Source of the DNA: Cylindrobasidium torrendii FP15055 ss-10
Taxonomy: Eukaryota; Basidiomycota; Agaricomycetes; Agaricales; Physalacriaceae
Direction: 5' to 3'
DNA: 23,894 nt
Assembly (NCBI GenBank): GCA_000934385.1
Contig: KN880755.1
Span: forward strand, 1-23,894
Below, one piece after another: positions 1-7,877 of this stretch (the stretch's first letter is position 1; each line of letters opens with the position of its first letter). Under the pieces are notes generated by a model that was given only the letters and a program-made list of their open reading frames with translations, was not told the origin of the DNA and did not search any database. A program made the position numbers and the translations under genes.

Positions 1-102
1 GTTTGTTACTGGTCTACCCAGCTTGAATTTGTAGACAAGGATAGCTCAATGGTTATTTTCTACTACACATAGCACAAATACATCTAATTGAGACTTGCGT
101 AA

Positions 103-155
103 GATTTTTTGCGATTTTTGCGGATTTTTGCGGGATTTTTGCGGGTTTTTGGCAG
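103..155. repeat. Five tandem copies of a 10-11 nt GATTTTTGCGG-like unit
   Basis: Units start at about 103, 113, 123, 134 and 145. Each is a T-run followed by GCG or GCGG, and the last copy is degenerate. The array is strand-asymmetric (T/G on the plus strand). It sits directly before the GCGTTAC palindrome cluster, so the two may belong to one element terminus; that link is inference. Confidence 0.7.
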
Positions 156-198
156 ACGTCCGTCACGTCCCCGGACCATGAAACACCCCCTCTGTTAT

Positions 199-250
199 GC
201 GTTACGGTAACGCGATTTGGGAAACGAAACGAGGGTCGCGTTACGCGTTA
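199..250. repeat. GCGTTAC palindrome and inverted-repeat cluster
   Basis: GCGTTAC-G-GTAACGC at 199-213 is a perfect 7-bp palindrome around one base. GTAACGCGA at 207-215 is the reverse complement of TCGCGTTAC a little downstream (about 237-245), and a further GCGTTAC follows immediately. The segment could fold into alternative hairpins. No target-site duplication or second terminus was found, so it is described only as a fold-back repeat. Confidence 0.6.
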
Positions 251-529
251 CGTTTCATCCCTACGTGCGGCTACAGTATACTGATAGCTGCGCGGATACC
301 CTCTCGATCAAGTCAAGCAATTAGTAATCACAGCATTGTCTTTATTTTCCGTCACAAGCTCTATAGCCGCGTTGTGGCGTCGGACAGGCTATCGCAATTG
401 CGGTCTCTTTATTGCTGCCTGGGCAACATGCTGCTTCAAGTTGTTGTGCAACATTCCAGACAATAAATGCTCGCAGGTAATTGTCAACCTATTGTGCAGT
501 CCGGGAACGGTTTGGTTTATTCAGATAGA

Positions 530-536
530 TATAAAA
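530..536 (+). promoter_or_regulatory. TATA box of first orphan paralogue
   Basis: TATAAAA lies 60 nt upstream of the ATG at 590. The paralogue has TATAAAA at 2794-2800, 63 nt upstream of its ATG. Conserved spacing in the two duplicated promoters supports these TATA boxes and the downstream starts. Confidence 0.65.
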
Positions 537-589
537 AGAGTTTAGTAGGGCTTCCCGCTCCAATCTCCCCAACCGACATATCCAGCACG

Positions 590-1753
590 ATGTACTCCGA
601 ATCCGACTCCCACATCAGCTTCTTCAATCAACATGAACATAGTGATAGATGCTCACTTGTGCATGGTCTTGTCGATGCCTGTACTGCATCTTTGTCTACA
701 CCAGAAAGTGGGCCACGGAGGTGCTGGCGTTTCTACGCTGGTCTTCGGGATGTACTAAAGACGTCCGTGATCTACTTGGACAGCTTGGTCAACACGCGCC
801 CCGATTTTTTCACCGCAAGCCTCCGCTTCGTAACCTCTCCGTTGGGCCCCTCGAATGATGCTAGATTAGACGCAGTAGGAAAAGCAGCCGCACACTGCAC
901 TTGTCCGAATGACGGCAACCTTTGGGCTCACCAACCATTCGAGGAAGGGAAATTCATCGACTCGGCTCATTGCGCTGAGCAGATCTATGCCGCATTGACT
1001 TGGATTTCTCTGGCAGGCGTCTCCAAGATATCCGTCGAATCCGATGGTACTTTTTCTTTCGAAACTCGCGTCACCAGTTTCGATGACCTGGAATACTACG
1101 CCAAAAAGCGATACGAACTAACGGGGTACTTGCCATGGCCCCGCAATCGCGCCGACGTCTTCCCCAAGTCGCCTCTAGGTATCGTCGAAACCCTCTGGTA
1201 TTGCTTCCACAAGTTCAACCCCACCAACCGCGGCTACTCCCTTTCTCTTCTGAGTTATTTCTTGCTTATCGACGATTCCTGCCCCCACCAGCTCATCAGA
1301 AACCTGGGTCTCATGCCTGACTTTCCCACGCAGGCCATGGACCACATCCAGCTCATCATTGACTGCCACATGAAGGACGGCGCCAAAACACTGAGCGAAT
1401 CGGACACTCATGCAACCGAATTTCTCACCATCCTCTGGATGTTCATCGGGGTCGCTAATACCATCGTTTCCGCCACAGATAAATCCGATGTTAGCGCTAT
1501 GAAGGAAATTTGGATGGAGCACGCAAGGGATATTATTTGCGCCATGTCGCACTGCCTCGAAATTTATGGAGAGTCTGGAGGTTGGGAGGCTCAGCCGTGG
1601 TTTATGGAATACCGAACAAGGTCCCTTGAGGACATGACAATTGATGTAGCCGTTTGTCTCCTCCACATGTGTGACAACAGGTGGGGAGCGCCGTTATACA
1701 GTAGACGGGACTTCATGCGCCTCCATGAGAAAATCAGGGCGCAGATACGGTGA
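590..1753 (+). CDS. Orphan fungal protein, tandem paralogue 1 (387 aa)
   Basis: I do not recognise this family. The reading frame is a single exon, unlike most other genes in the window. The frame is open upstream to 467, but I chose the ATG at 590 because it lies 60 nt after a TATA box, because both paralogues begin MYSESDSHI there, and because the upstream similarity is promoter-like. The protein is cysteine- and aromatic-rich, with blocks shared with the second copy: GPRRCWRFYAG, FFTASLRFVTSPLG, AVGKAAAHCTCPNDGN, ISLAGVSKI, LTGYLPWPRNR and SLSLLSYF. No signal peptide or obvious membrane helix is seen. The C-terminus is about 20 residues longer than the paralogue and diverges. Function is unknown; it could be a lineage-specific agaricomycete protein. 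Coding status is supported by frame-preserving similarity between the two copies. Confidence 0.75.
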   Translation: MYSESDSHISFFNQHEHSDRCSLVHGLVDACTASLSTPESGPRRCWRFYAGLRDVLKTSVIYLDSLVNTRPDFFTASLRFVTSPLGPSNDARLDAVGKAAAHCTCPNDGNLWAHQPFEEGKFIDSAHCAEQIYAALTWISLAGVSKISVESDGTFSFETRVTSFDDLEYYAKKRYELTGYLPWPRNRADVFPKSPLGIVETLWYCFHKFNPTNRGYSLSLLSYFLLIDDSCPHQLIRNLGLMPDFPTQAMDHIQLIIDCHMKDGAKTLSESDTHATEFLTILWMFIGVANTIVSATDKSDVSAMKEIWMEHARDIICAMSHCLEIYGESGGWEAQPWFMEYRTRSLEDMTIDVAVCLLHMCDNRWGAPLYSRRDFMRLHEKIRAQIR

Positions 1754-2116
1754 ACATGGCGCAAATGGTCTGATAGTTATAGACTCATAGTACATTTATG
1801 TAGTGGCATTTAGTGGAGAACGTACCGTCCTTTGGTTTTTTGATCGGATACATAAAGCTGAATTTCTGAATCTCTGAATACATCCCGGCGTTTGCTGTGG
1901 GAACTTAACGATTGGGAGAAAAATTTCACAGACGTTGTCTTTGGGAGCTAAGATTCCGCCCGACTTACGGACGCAAATATTCCCTCAAGAACAACATGAT
2001 GTACATGCAAGGCCAAATGCGGATGATTTTCCTTGATGCGATCAAAGGCAATGGCAGCGCCATTGTCATGCGTAATACATGATACTACTAAGCAACCTGG
2101 GAGTCAAAATGCATCT

Positions 2117-2176
2117 GGGATCCAGGATAAAATGACATGACGGATTTCGAGATATCACATATATCTCCTGGATCCC
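2117..2176. repeat. Inverted repeat with 11-bp arms (GGGATCCAGGA / TCCTGGATCCC)
   Basis: Perfect 11-bp arms at 2117-2127 and 2166-2176 flank a 38-nt A/T-rich spacer that contains a smaller imperfect palindrome around GAGATATCACATATATCTC. It lies between the duplicated genes and outside the duplicated segment. It may be a small MITE remnant or a hairpin; no target-site duplication is evident. Confidence 0.55.
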
Positions 2177-2793
2177 GAATTTACCATGGGCTAGGTTTTT
2201 ATGCCGGACGATGGTTCAATTATCGACGCGAAAATTGCTTCTTGATACTCCGGGTGAACTAAGGCCATTCTTGACTTATCCTTGCGTAACTGCAAAAAAG
2301 AGATATTGTTGGAGCCTCTAACGTGAACAAGCTATCTGACCGTGGGTCGATGATCATGAATGGGGATCACAGTCCTCGACGAGTGCTTCCGAGTCCCTAT
2401 GTTTGCGCGCGCCAGGCTGGCGTCGACGCGCCGCGAGGGCTCAGGTGCACCTTCACAATCGGTCAATGGAGCGAACACTCGATTAAACAATCTTTATGAT
2501 TATACTGATAGCTGCGCGGTCCCAAGTGCCCTCTCGATCACGTCAAGCAATTGTGATCCCATCATTGTCTTTGTTTCCGTCTGACAGAGCAAGCCACAAG
2601 CTCAGTAGGGATCTGACAGGTACACCACTCTTATAGGAATGACGTTCTCTTGAGCTTTTGTCGGGAAACATGCTCTTTTTTACTACAGTAGTTGTCCAAC
2701 ATTCCAGACAATGGATCCTCGCTGGTCATTGTCAACTCATTGCGCGGCCCAGGTCCGGGAGAGGACAATGTATCTATCATGTATGCAAATCGG

Positions 2794-2800
2794 TATAAAA
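2794..2800 (+). promoter_or_regulatory. TATA box of second orphan paralogue
   Basis: TATAAAA followed by AG, 63 nt before the ATG at 2857. It matches the position and context of the TATA box at 530-536 in the left copy. Confidence 0.65.
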
Positions 2801-2856
2801 AGGGCTGGGATAGATATCCCGTTCATCCAATCTTCCCACTCGACAAACTCAGCACG

Positions 2857-3957
2857 ATGTACTCCGAATCCGACTCCCACATCGACTTCTTCGTTCAGCA
2901 TGGAGAGAGCGATAGACGCTCACTTTTGTATGGTCTTGCCGATGCGTGTACAGCATCTCTGTCTGCACCGGAATGTGGGCCGAAGAGGTGCTGGCGTTTC
3001 TACACTGGTGTTCAGGATATACTAGAGACATCGGTGGCCTACTTGGACGGTTTACGGGCCACGCACCCCTACTTCTTCACCGCAAGCCTCCGCTTCGTTA
3101 CCTCGCCGTTGGGCCTCTCAAATGATGACGGATTAAACGCAGTAGGAAAAGCAGCCGCATTCTGCACTTGTCCGAATGACGGCAACTTTTGGGTTCACCA
3201 ATCATGCGAGGAGGGAGAGATTATCGACGTCGACCCAGCCCACTGCGCTGAGAAGGTCTACGGCGCATTGCTGTGGATTTCTCTAGCTGGCATCTCCGAC
3301 ATAACTGTTGAGTCTGATGGTACGTTTACTTTCGGGTCTCGTGATGCGTGCTTCGAGAACCTGGAAAGATGTGCCAGAGAGCAGCTCGAACTCACAGGGA
3401 ACATGCCATGGCCCCGCAACCGCCTCGACATCCTCGTCAACTCGCCTCACCATATAGTCGATAGCCTCTGGCATTGCTTCCGCAGGTTTAACTCAACCAA
3501 CCGCGCCCACTCTCTGTCTCTTCTCTGGTTTTTTCTTTGTATCGACGACTCCCACGACTCGGACTTCTCCAGATGCCTAGCTCTCATCCCAGACTTCCCC
3601 ATCCTGGCCGTAGAGCATATCCAGCTCACCGTCGACTATTACACGAAGGACGACGGCACGAAAACACCCAAAGAGTCGGAAATTCATTCGGAAAACCTTC
3701 TCACCATCATCTGGATGCTCTCCGAGGTTGTCAAAACCATCATTTTCGCCAAGGACGAGCAGAGTAGTACTGCTATCACGATGAAGGCAGTTTGGAGGCA
3801 GTATGGCATGGATATCGTCTGCGCCCTGTTAAACTGCGTTGAGGTCTATAAAGAGTATGGACGTGCGGAAGGTCACGCGTGGTTTAAGGCGCACGAAGAA
3901 AAGCCCTTTGAACACACTACCGCCCAAATAGTTGATGGTCTCTTTTATCTTAAGTGA
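2857..3957 (+). CDS. Orphan fungal protein, tandem paralogue 2 (366 aa)
   Basis: Paralogue of the gene at 590-1753, unrecognised, again a single exon. The N-terminal 230 residues align with copy 1 with only one two-residue gap and are, by eye, more than half identical; the C-terminal third is more divergent. Shared blocks include CWRFYTG, FFTASLRFVTSPLG, AVGKAAAFCTCPNDGN, VESDGTF and MPWPRNR. The frame is open upstream to 2692, but the TATA box at 2794 and the shared MYSESDSHI start argue for 2857. Substitutions in conserved blocks are mostly conservative and neither copy has a stop or frameshift, which suggests both are maintained. No known domain, signal peptide or transmembrane helix is seen. 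Confidence 0.75.
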   Translation: MYSESDSHIDFFVQHGESDRRSLLYGLADACTASLSAPECGPKRCWRFYTGVQDILETSVAYLDGLRATHPYFFTASLRFVTSPLGLSNDDGLNAVGKAAAFCTCPNDGNFWVHQSCEEGEIIDVDPAHCAEKVYGALLWISLAGISDITVESDGTFTFGSRDACFENLERCAREQLELTGNMPWPRNRLDILVNSPHHIVDSLWHCFRRFNSTNRAHSLSLLWFFLCIDDSHDSDFSRCLALIPDFPILAVEHIQLTVDYYTKDDGTKTPKESEIHSENLLTIIWMLSEVVKTIIFAKDEQSSTAITMKAVWRQYGMDIVCALLNCVEVYKEYGRAEGHAWFKAHEEKPFEHTTAQIVDGLFYLK

Positions 3958-4876
3958 AGATAGATGGGGGCTCGATGCGGTGGACCTGACGTTGGCACAT
4001 CGTCTGGTAAGCAGCCGGTGGAATTGATCTGACCGAAGAAAGGTCTATTCTATTGATGCAGAGGTTGTCGAGCCAGGGGCAAAAGTCAAGGAAGTCGTGC
4101 CTTATTTTCTTAGGTATTTATTAGCCTGTGTAGATTTCTGAATACATCCCGTCGAAAAGTTGCAAGTTTGTTTCTGAGAGAACGAGGTAAAATGACACTG
4201 GGATTCCACCTCCCGTGATCACTGATGATGGCCATTGTTATACGTCATACCCCTCTCAAATAAGGAATCTTCGACATCCCTCCCAGTTGAGATTAGAGTG
4301 TATCGGCAGCTCCGACTAATTTTATCCAATCAATGGTTTTTGGCCGTGTTCCTGAGGATAATGTTATTCAGCTCCCTGCCAAAACCCCACTTGCCGATAC
4401 ACTCTATTAAGAGCGGAAGCGGGATTGAACCTGAGGAGGAAAAGACGTCGGCTTTGCAAATATCAATAGCATTGTTTATTAATTTCCGACGCACACTTTT
4501 GTGCGAGCCAAGTTGTATCTTCCGCTGTGCTTTCCCATCATCCAGAATGGCATTGATACCGCTCAACGGCATATGTCAGTACTCATGTCGATGTCCATAC
4601 ACGAAGCGATTCATTCACGGAATACACTTCACTTGAAAATTACTTCTTGATATTCAACAGTTACCTACCTTACTAACTACATTCATTTCAATTTAAATAT
4701 CTCTTCAATAAAAAGTCCTAGTCAATATGCGAAAAAAAAGGGAGCAGGGTGGTAAACGAGCAATAGTGACGGCATCGAGCATCACGGAGAGGTAGGATAG
4801 GTAAAGGATCTCAGAGAATAAAGCACAAGGATAATGAGCGGAGGTAGCACACATACAAACACCAACACCAACACCT
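3958..4876. other. Intergenic region with MITE candidate
   Basis: It holds the 3' flank of the second orphan gene, the MITE candidate at 4294-4406 and A/T-rich sequence leading to the 3' end of the bZIP gene. Reading frames at 4235-4636 (plus) and 4330-4572 (minus) run through the repeat, show no family features, and are not called. Confidence 0.55.
4294..4406. mobile_element. Candidate Tc1/mariner-like MITE, about 113 bp
   Basis: Perfect 15-bp terminal inverted repeats TAGAGTGTATCGGCA (4294-4308) and TGCCGATACACTCTA (4392-4406) bound the element. If the outermost TA on each side is the target-site duplication, the element would be GAGTGTATCGGCA...TGCCGATACACTC, which fits TA insertion by the Tc1/mariner/pogo superfamily. 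The interior has no coding capacity. Mobility and family are inference; finding other copies would settle it. Confidence 0.55.
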
Positions 4877-6718
4877 CTACTTCTTGCTGATAGTGAGGCT
4901 GCGCATACTCTCCTCGAGGAGAGCGCAGAGAGGATCGACAGCCTCCTTCTTGACCACAACCTCCTTCTTCATCACCACCGGCTCCTTCTTGGCTGGAGCA
5001 ACGTCGACGACACGAACAACGGCGCTGCCCTCCAGGACCTTGCGGACCTTCTCGACATCCATCGGCGCAGGCTTCTCGCCAGTCGATGCCGGGGTGCCGC
5101 TGAACGCCTCCCAGAATGCTCCACCGAGACGCTTGGCCAATGTCTGGTGGGCAAGCGTAGCAACGATGGCTTGTTCTGGGGTGGGTGACTGCTTGTCGAT
5201 GGACTTCTTGCCTTGCGACGGCTTGGCGGAGGGTTTGCCGGAGAAAACAGAGCCGAGCGGCGAGAGAGCCTGTTTCTCGCCACGGAAGTACTTGACACCC
5301 ATTTGGCTGGCAAGGCCATGCAATGTCGGGCTGCCAGTGAGGAAAGGCCCGGGCAGGGCGAAATTGGAAAGTGTCGAGGGCAGCGGAAGGGATGGATTTG
5401 TAAAGGGTGATGGTGAAAATCTAGGGTCGGGCAGAGTATGCATTGGTGAATGTTGTGGTGAAGGCGTCGAGCGGGGCGACGGCGTGGGGGAAGGAGTGTG
5501 GGGCAACACAGTGTGGTTCTGGGCCATCTTGGTCCATAACTGCATGCGATATCTAAACAGAAGGTGTCATCATATGGATCTCTAGGTTTAAAAAGTGGAC
5601 GTACGAGTCGAGGTTCTTCAATGTGAAGGCATTGCCCTCCGCGAAACCCTCGAAGCCATTCATGGACACCTTGGCGTCTTGCGGGGGCGGAGGAGTGTTC
5701 AGGGCGGGGTTCATGTTCTCCGGCGCGTGCTTGGCAGCGACACGCTCGGTGTTCCATTCGGGCATAAGGATGGTGTGAACCGCAGCAGAGGGCGCGGTAA
5801 TGCTGGCCCAATCGAACATGGCAGTTTGCTCCTCCTTGATCATGGGGGACGACGATGAACCCACAAGGGCGTTCTTAAGTGCCTCTATCTCTCGTCGCAG
5901 AGCCTGATTTTCCGACTGGGTCGAGCCGAGTTCTGAACGGATGGCACCGAGAAGACGATCCCGTTCAGCAATGTCGAGTTCGAGGGTGGAAATATATTCT
6001 ACAGGGCGAAGTCAGCATGCGTAAAGTGACAGAGTTGGCACGAACCTTTACGGCGGAGACGGAAATTGCGTGCGCTGATCTTGTTTCGCAACTGGCGTTT
6101 CTCCTTGCTCGACATCTTCGCATACACCTCGGGCGCTGGTCGCCATGAGGCTGGGATTTCGCCATCATCATCGTCCTCGTCCTCTTCGTCGTTCTCCTTC
6201 TCCTGAACGGCGACCTTGGCCGCGCGTTTCGGTGCAGTCTTGGGCGCTGCTTTCTTGGTGACGCCGCCACCTGAAACAGTACCCTTCCTAGCCTTATCTC
6301 CGAGACCGCCGGCCTTGACTGGCTCGATGGACGGCAGAGTCGAGGTCGATGCCTGGGGTTGGGGCTGCGCCGCCTGGGGCGCTGATGGCGGGGCAGGTCC
6401 ACTGTTCATGAGAGACGGGTCGATGCCTAGGCTCTCGAATGTGTTGGCCTGCAAAGAGCGCATAAAATCGTCGAAGCTGGGCTGGGCAGGCGCCTTCATG
6501 AAATTGAAGAGGTCGGACTGGACATTGAGGTCGTTCGTAAATGCGCCAAAGTTGTCGCCATAGAGGTCGTTCTCGAAGGAGGCCAGGGGCGTAGATTGTG
6601 GGGGTGTCTGAAGCGCGGCCGACGATGCAGGGGACGAGCCGGACGAGCTCGACGACGGCGAGCCAAATAATTCAGTGTTCAAAAAATCGGATACGGTGGT
6701 GGAGGACATAGTTTCCAT
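4877..6718 (-). CDS. bZIP transcription factor (580 aa, 3 exons)
   Basis: Nuclear DNA-binding regulator. Exons on the minus strand are 6718-6046, 5998-5605 and 5552-4877; introns of 47 and 52 nt have GTTCGT..TAG and GTACGT..TAG ends, and the frame closes exactly. The basic region, residues about 208-224, carries RNKISARNFRLRRK, matching the bZIP N-x7-R rule. The zipper begins directly after the first intron, with heptad positions I-I-L-L-N-I-L (about 227-269) in the segment starting EYISTLELDIAERDRLL. An acidic tract (EEDEDDDD) and a lysine/alanine-rich stretch precede the basic region. The N-terminus is Ser/Pro-rich (VSDFLNTELFG). The C-terminal half is Pro/Ser-rich with SP and TP motifs, possible kinase sites, and a conserved-looking end (LCALLEESMRSLTISKK). 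The start could be 6718, 6709 or 6754. It resembles the fungal RNK(I/V)SAR..RRKEYI bZIP group that includes MeaB-like factors; exact orthology is unsure. Confidence 0.9.
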
Positions 6719-7035
6719 GCTGGGTGGGGGATGGCAGAAACGAGCAGGAGTCACACTTTGGGTTTCATTTCATAGACGATCGAGCAGCCATCACAGATGA
6801 TCCATGCCGCGCTTGCCTGGCGCTTGCGTAGCGCAGTCGCGTACCAAGATAGTTATCACTCTCCAGAATGGCCAGGAAATGTCTCAAAAATTCAAATTAA
6901 ATATCCAAATGTAGTTCTCACTATCAAAGCCGAAATCCGCGACTTTTCTCTTCACCAAGAAGCCACTCATTGCGAGCAACACACAGTTGATGCACTGCGC
7001 ACGTAATCACGCTGACGCACTCGGCAACTAAATGC

Positions 7036-7041
7036 CACGTG
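7036..7041. promoter_or_regulatory. CACGTG box upstream of the bZIP gene
   Basis: A palindromic CACGTG lies about 320 nt upstream of the bZIP start, close to TGACGC at 7013. Such motifs are classical targets for bZIP and bHLH proteins, so autoregulation is possible. One 6-mer is weak evidence. Confidence 0.3.
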
Positions 7042-7732
7042 CGAATGACCCTGTGTATCCTTTTTGAGCGTTTCTGAATCGACCAGCTTTCTCTCGAAGG
7101 TTCGAACGCAATCTAGGTTGACTGCGCCTCACAGATTTGAGCCAAGTATCGAACTTTGCGCTCGCAGCAAAGGCTGTCCTCGGCTACCCTGACCGAACGC
7201 CACAATCTGCGGATTGTTCAGACTGGGTTTGAACGTTTGAACAGCAACTAGGAGTTCCTTGTGGTTATCTTTTCCCTGAACTACATACGTCCAAAACAAA
7301 CACGAGATGCTTGATGCTGGAGCGAATCCCACGTAGTGGTGGCTGGTCCATCCGCTTTTCGATCCAGAGAGCCTGCACATCGTCATACGCGATGGATTGA
7401 GGCAGATTGGTCAATATCTGGGGGCGGTGTCAAAAAGCTGCGAAAGTTCGATGAGTGATGAAGCTGGAAGCCTGAGGTCCAATTCGACCCAGGACGGTCA
7501 TACAATCGAAATTAGACCTTCATTGCACCAACCATTCCGCACTTCATTGACGCGTCTATTGATCAGTCGAGATAGACTTCGTCACCCAACATACTCTTGC
7601 ACGCCAAACAGTCGTTGGTTCAAGCCCAACTCTTTGCGGTCGGGTGAAGCGCTGAATCGCGCACGTGGTCGCGGGTGACGCGGGTACGATCACGCGCGGG
7701 GTTAGAGTGAGCATCATTGGTCTGTATAAGCT

Positions 7733-7803
7733 CACCTTCTTTCCTTCTGACCCCCATTTCCCTTTTTTTGTCCTTTTTTTCATTCTTTCCGATTTTGTTT
7801 TTG
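7733..7803 (+). promoter_or_regulatory. Pyrimidine-rich core promoter of the F-box gene
   Basis: A long C/T tract (CACCTTCTTTCCTTCTGACC followed by T-runs) ends about 75 nt before the ATG at 7878. Fungal genes often have such CT-rich blocks just upstream of transcription starts. The upstream extension of the reading frame through this tract is therefore unlikely to be translated. Confidence 0.45.
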
Positions 7804-7877
7804 TTTTGCGTCCAACGTCGCCAACGAACGCGCCGCTCCGCCGGTCTTCAGCGCTGTCGCGTCCGCCGAACACCGTC

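Larger units (their letters stand above)
1..589. other. Left-edge intergenic region and promoter of the first orphan gene
   Basis: No convincing gene is seen. The stretch holds a short tandem repeat (103-155), a cluster of GCGTTAC palindromes (199-250), the left end of the tandem duplication (from about 277) and a TATA box at 530-536. Small reading frames here lack a recognisable protein and overlap the duplicated promoter, so I do not call them genes. Confidence 0.6.
277..1887. repeat. Left copy of a tandem segmental duplication
   Basis: The left boundary is set by the 19-nt string TATACTGATAGCTGCGCGG, which recurs exactly at 2501-2519. Further matches follow, including CCCTCTCGATCA and GTCAAGCAATT, then a TATA box and a whole gene. 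Near the right edge CTGAATACATCCCG (1874-1887) recurs at 4138-4151. The copy therefore carries promoter, gene and 3' flank. Flanking non-coding sequence has diverged more than the gene, which suggests an old duplication with the protein under constraint. Confidence 0.75.
1754..2856. other. Intergenic region between orphan paralogues
   Basis: It holds the 3' flank of copy 1, a 60-bp inverted repeat (2117-2176), a small palindrome CGCCAG-G-CTGGCG (about 2410-2422) and the duplicated promoter of copy 2 (from 2501). A reading frame at 2360-2584 spans the duplication boundary and is not conserved in the other copy, so I do not call it. Confidence 0.6.
2501..4151. repeat. Right copy of the tandem segmental duplication
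   Basis: The copy starts with the 19-nt string at 2501-2519 shared with 277-295 and ends near CTGAATACATCCCG at 4138-4151, which is shared with the left copy. Offset between copies is about 2.22 kb at the 5' end and 2.27 kb at the ATG, so indels have accumulated in the promoter. Confidence 0.75.
6719..7877. other. Divergent intergenic region, bZIP / F-box promoters
   Basis: About 1.16 kb lies between two divergently transcribed genes. It contains CACGTG at 7036-7041 and 7662-7667, a TGACGC motif at 7013-7018, and a pyrimidine-rich core promoter before the F-box gene. Reading frames inside (for example minus 7129-7386) show no family features. A tRNA T-arm-like sequence at 7614-7630 is discussed under rejected items. 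Confidence 0.55.

Noticed and set aside
467..589. Upstream in-frame extension of the first orphan gene (start at 467), and likewise 2692 in the second
   Set aside because: The extension crosses the TATA box, and the peptide similarity there is no better than the surrounding promoter similarity; the shared MYSESDSHI start fits the TATA spacing.
1175..1666. 163-aa minus-strand frame opposite the first orphan gene
   Set aside because: Not preserved as an open frame in the second copy, whereas the plus-strand frame is conserved in both.
4235..4636. 133-aa frame in the orphan/bZIP intergenic region
   Set aside because: It runs straight through both ends of the MITE candidate and resembles no protein family.
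4884..5811. Long frames on both strands (233 and 279 aa) over the bZIP 3' half
   Set aside because: They are Arg/Ser/Pro-rich shadows of the bZIP coding exons and run through its intron; the bZIP frame splices correctly and encodes the known domain.
7614..7630. tRNA T-arm-like sequence (GTTGG-TTCAAGC-CCAAC) with a good B-box in the F-box promoter
   Set aside because: No matching 5' acceptor strand (GCAAAGA would be needed), no convincing D-arm or anticodon stem in the right spacing. It may be a decayed tRNA-derived fragment or chance.
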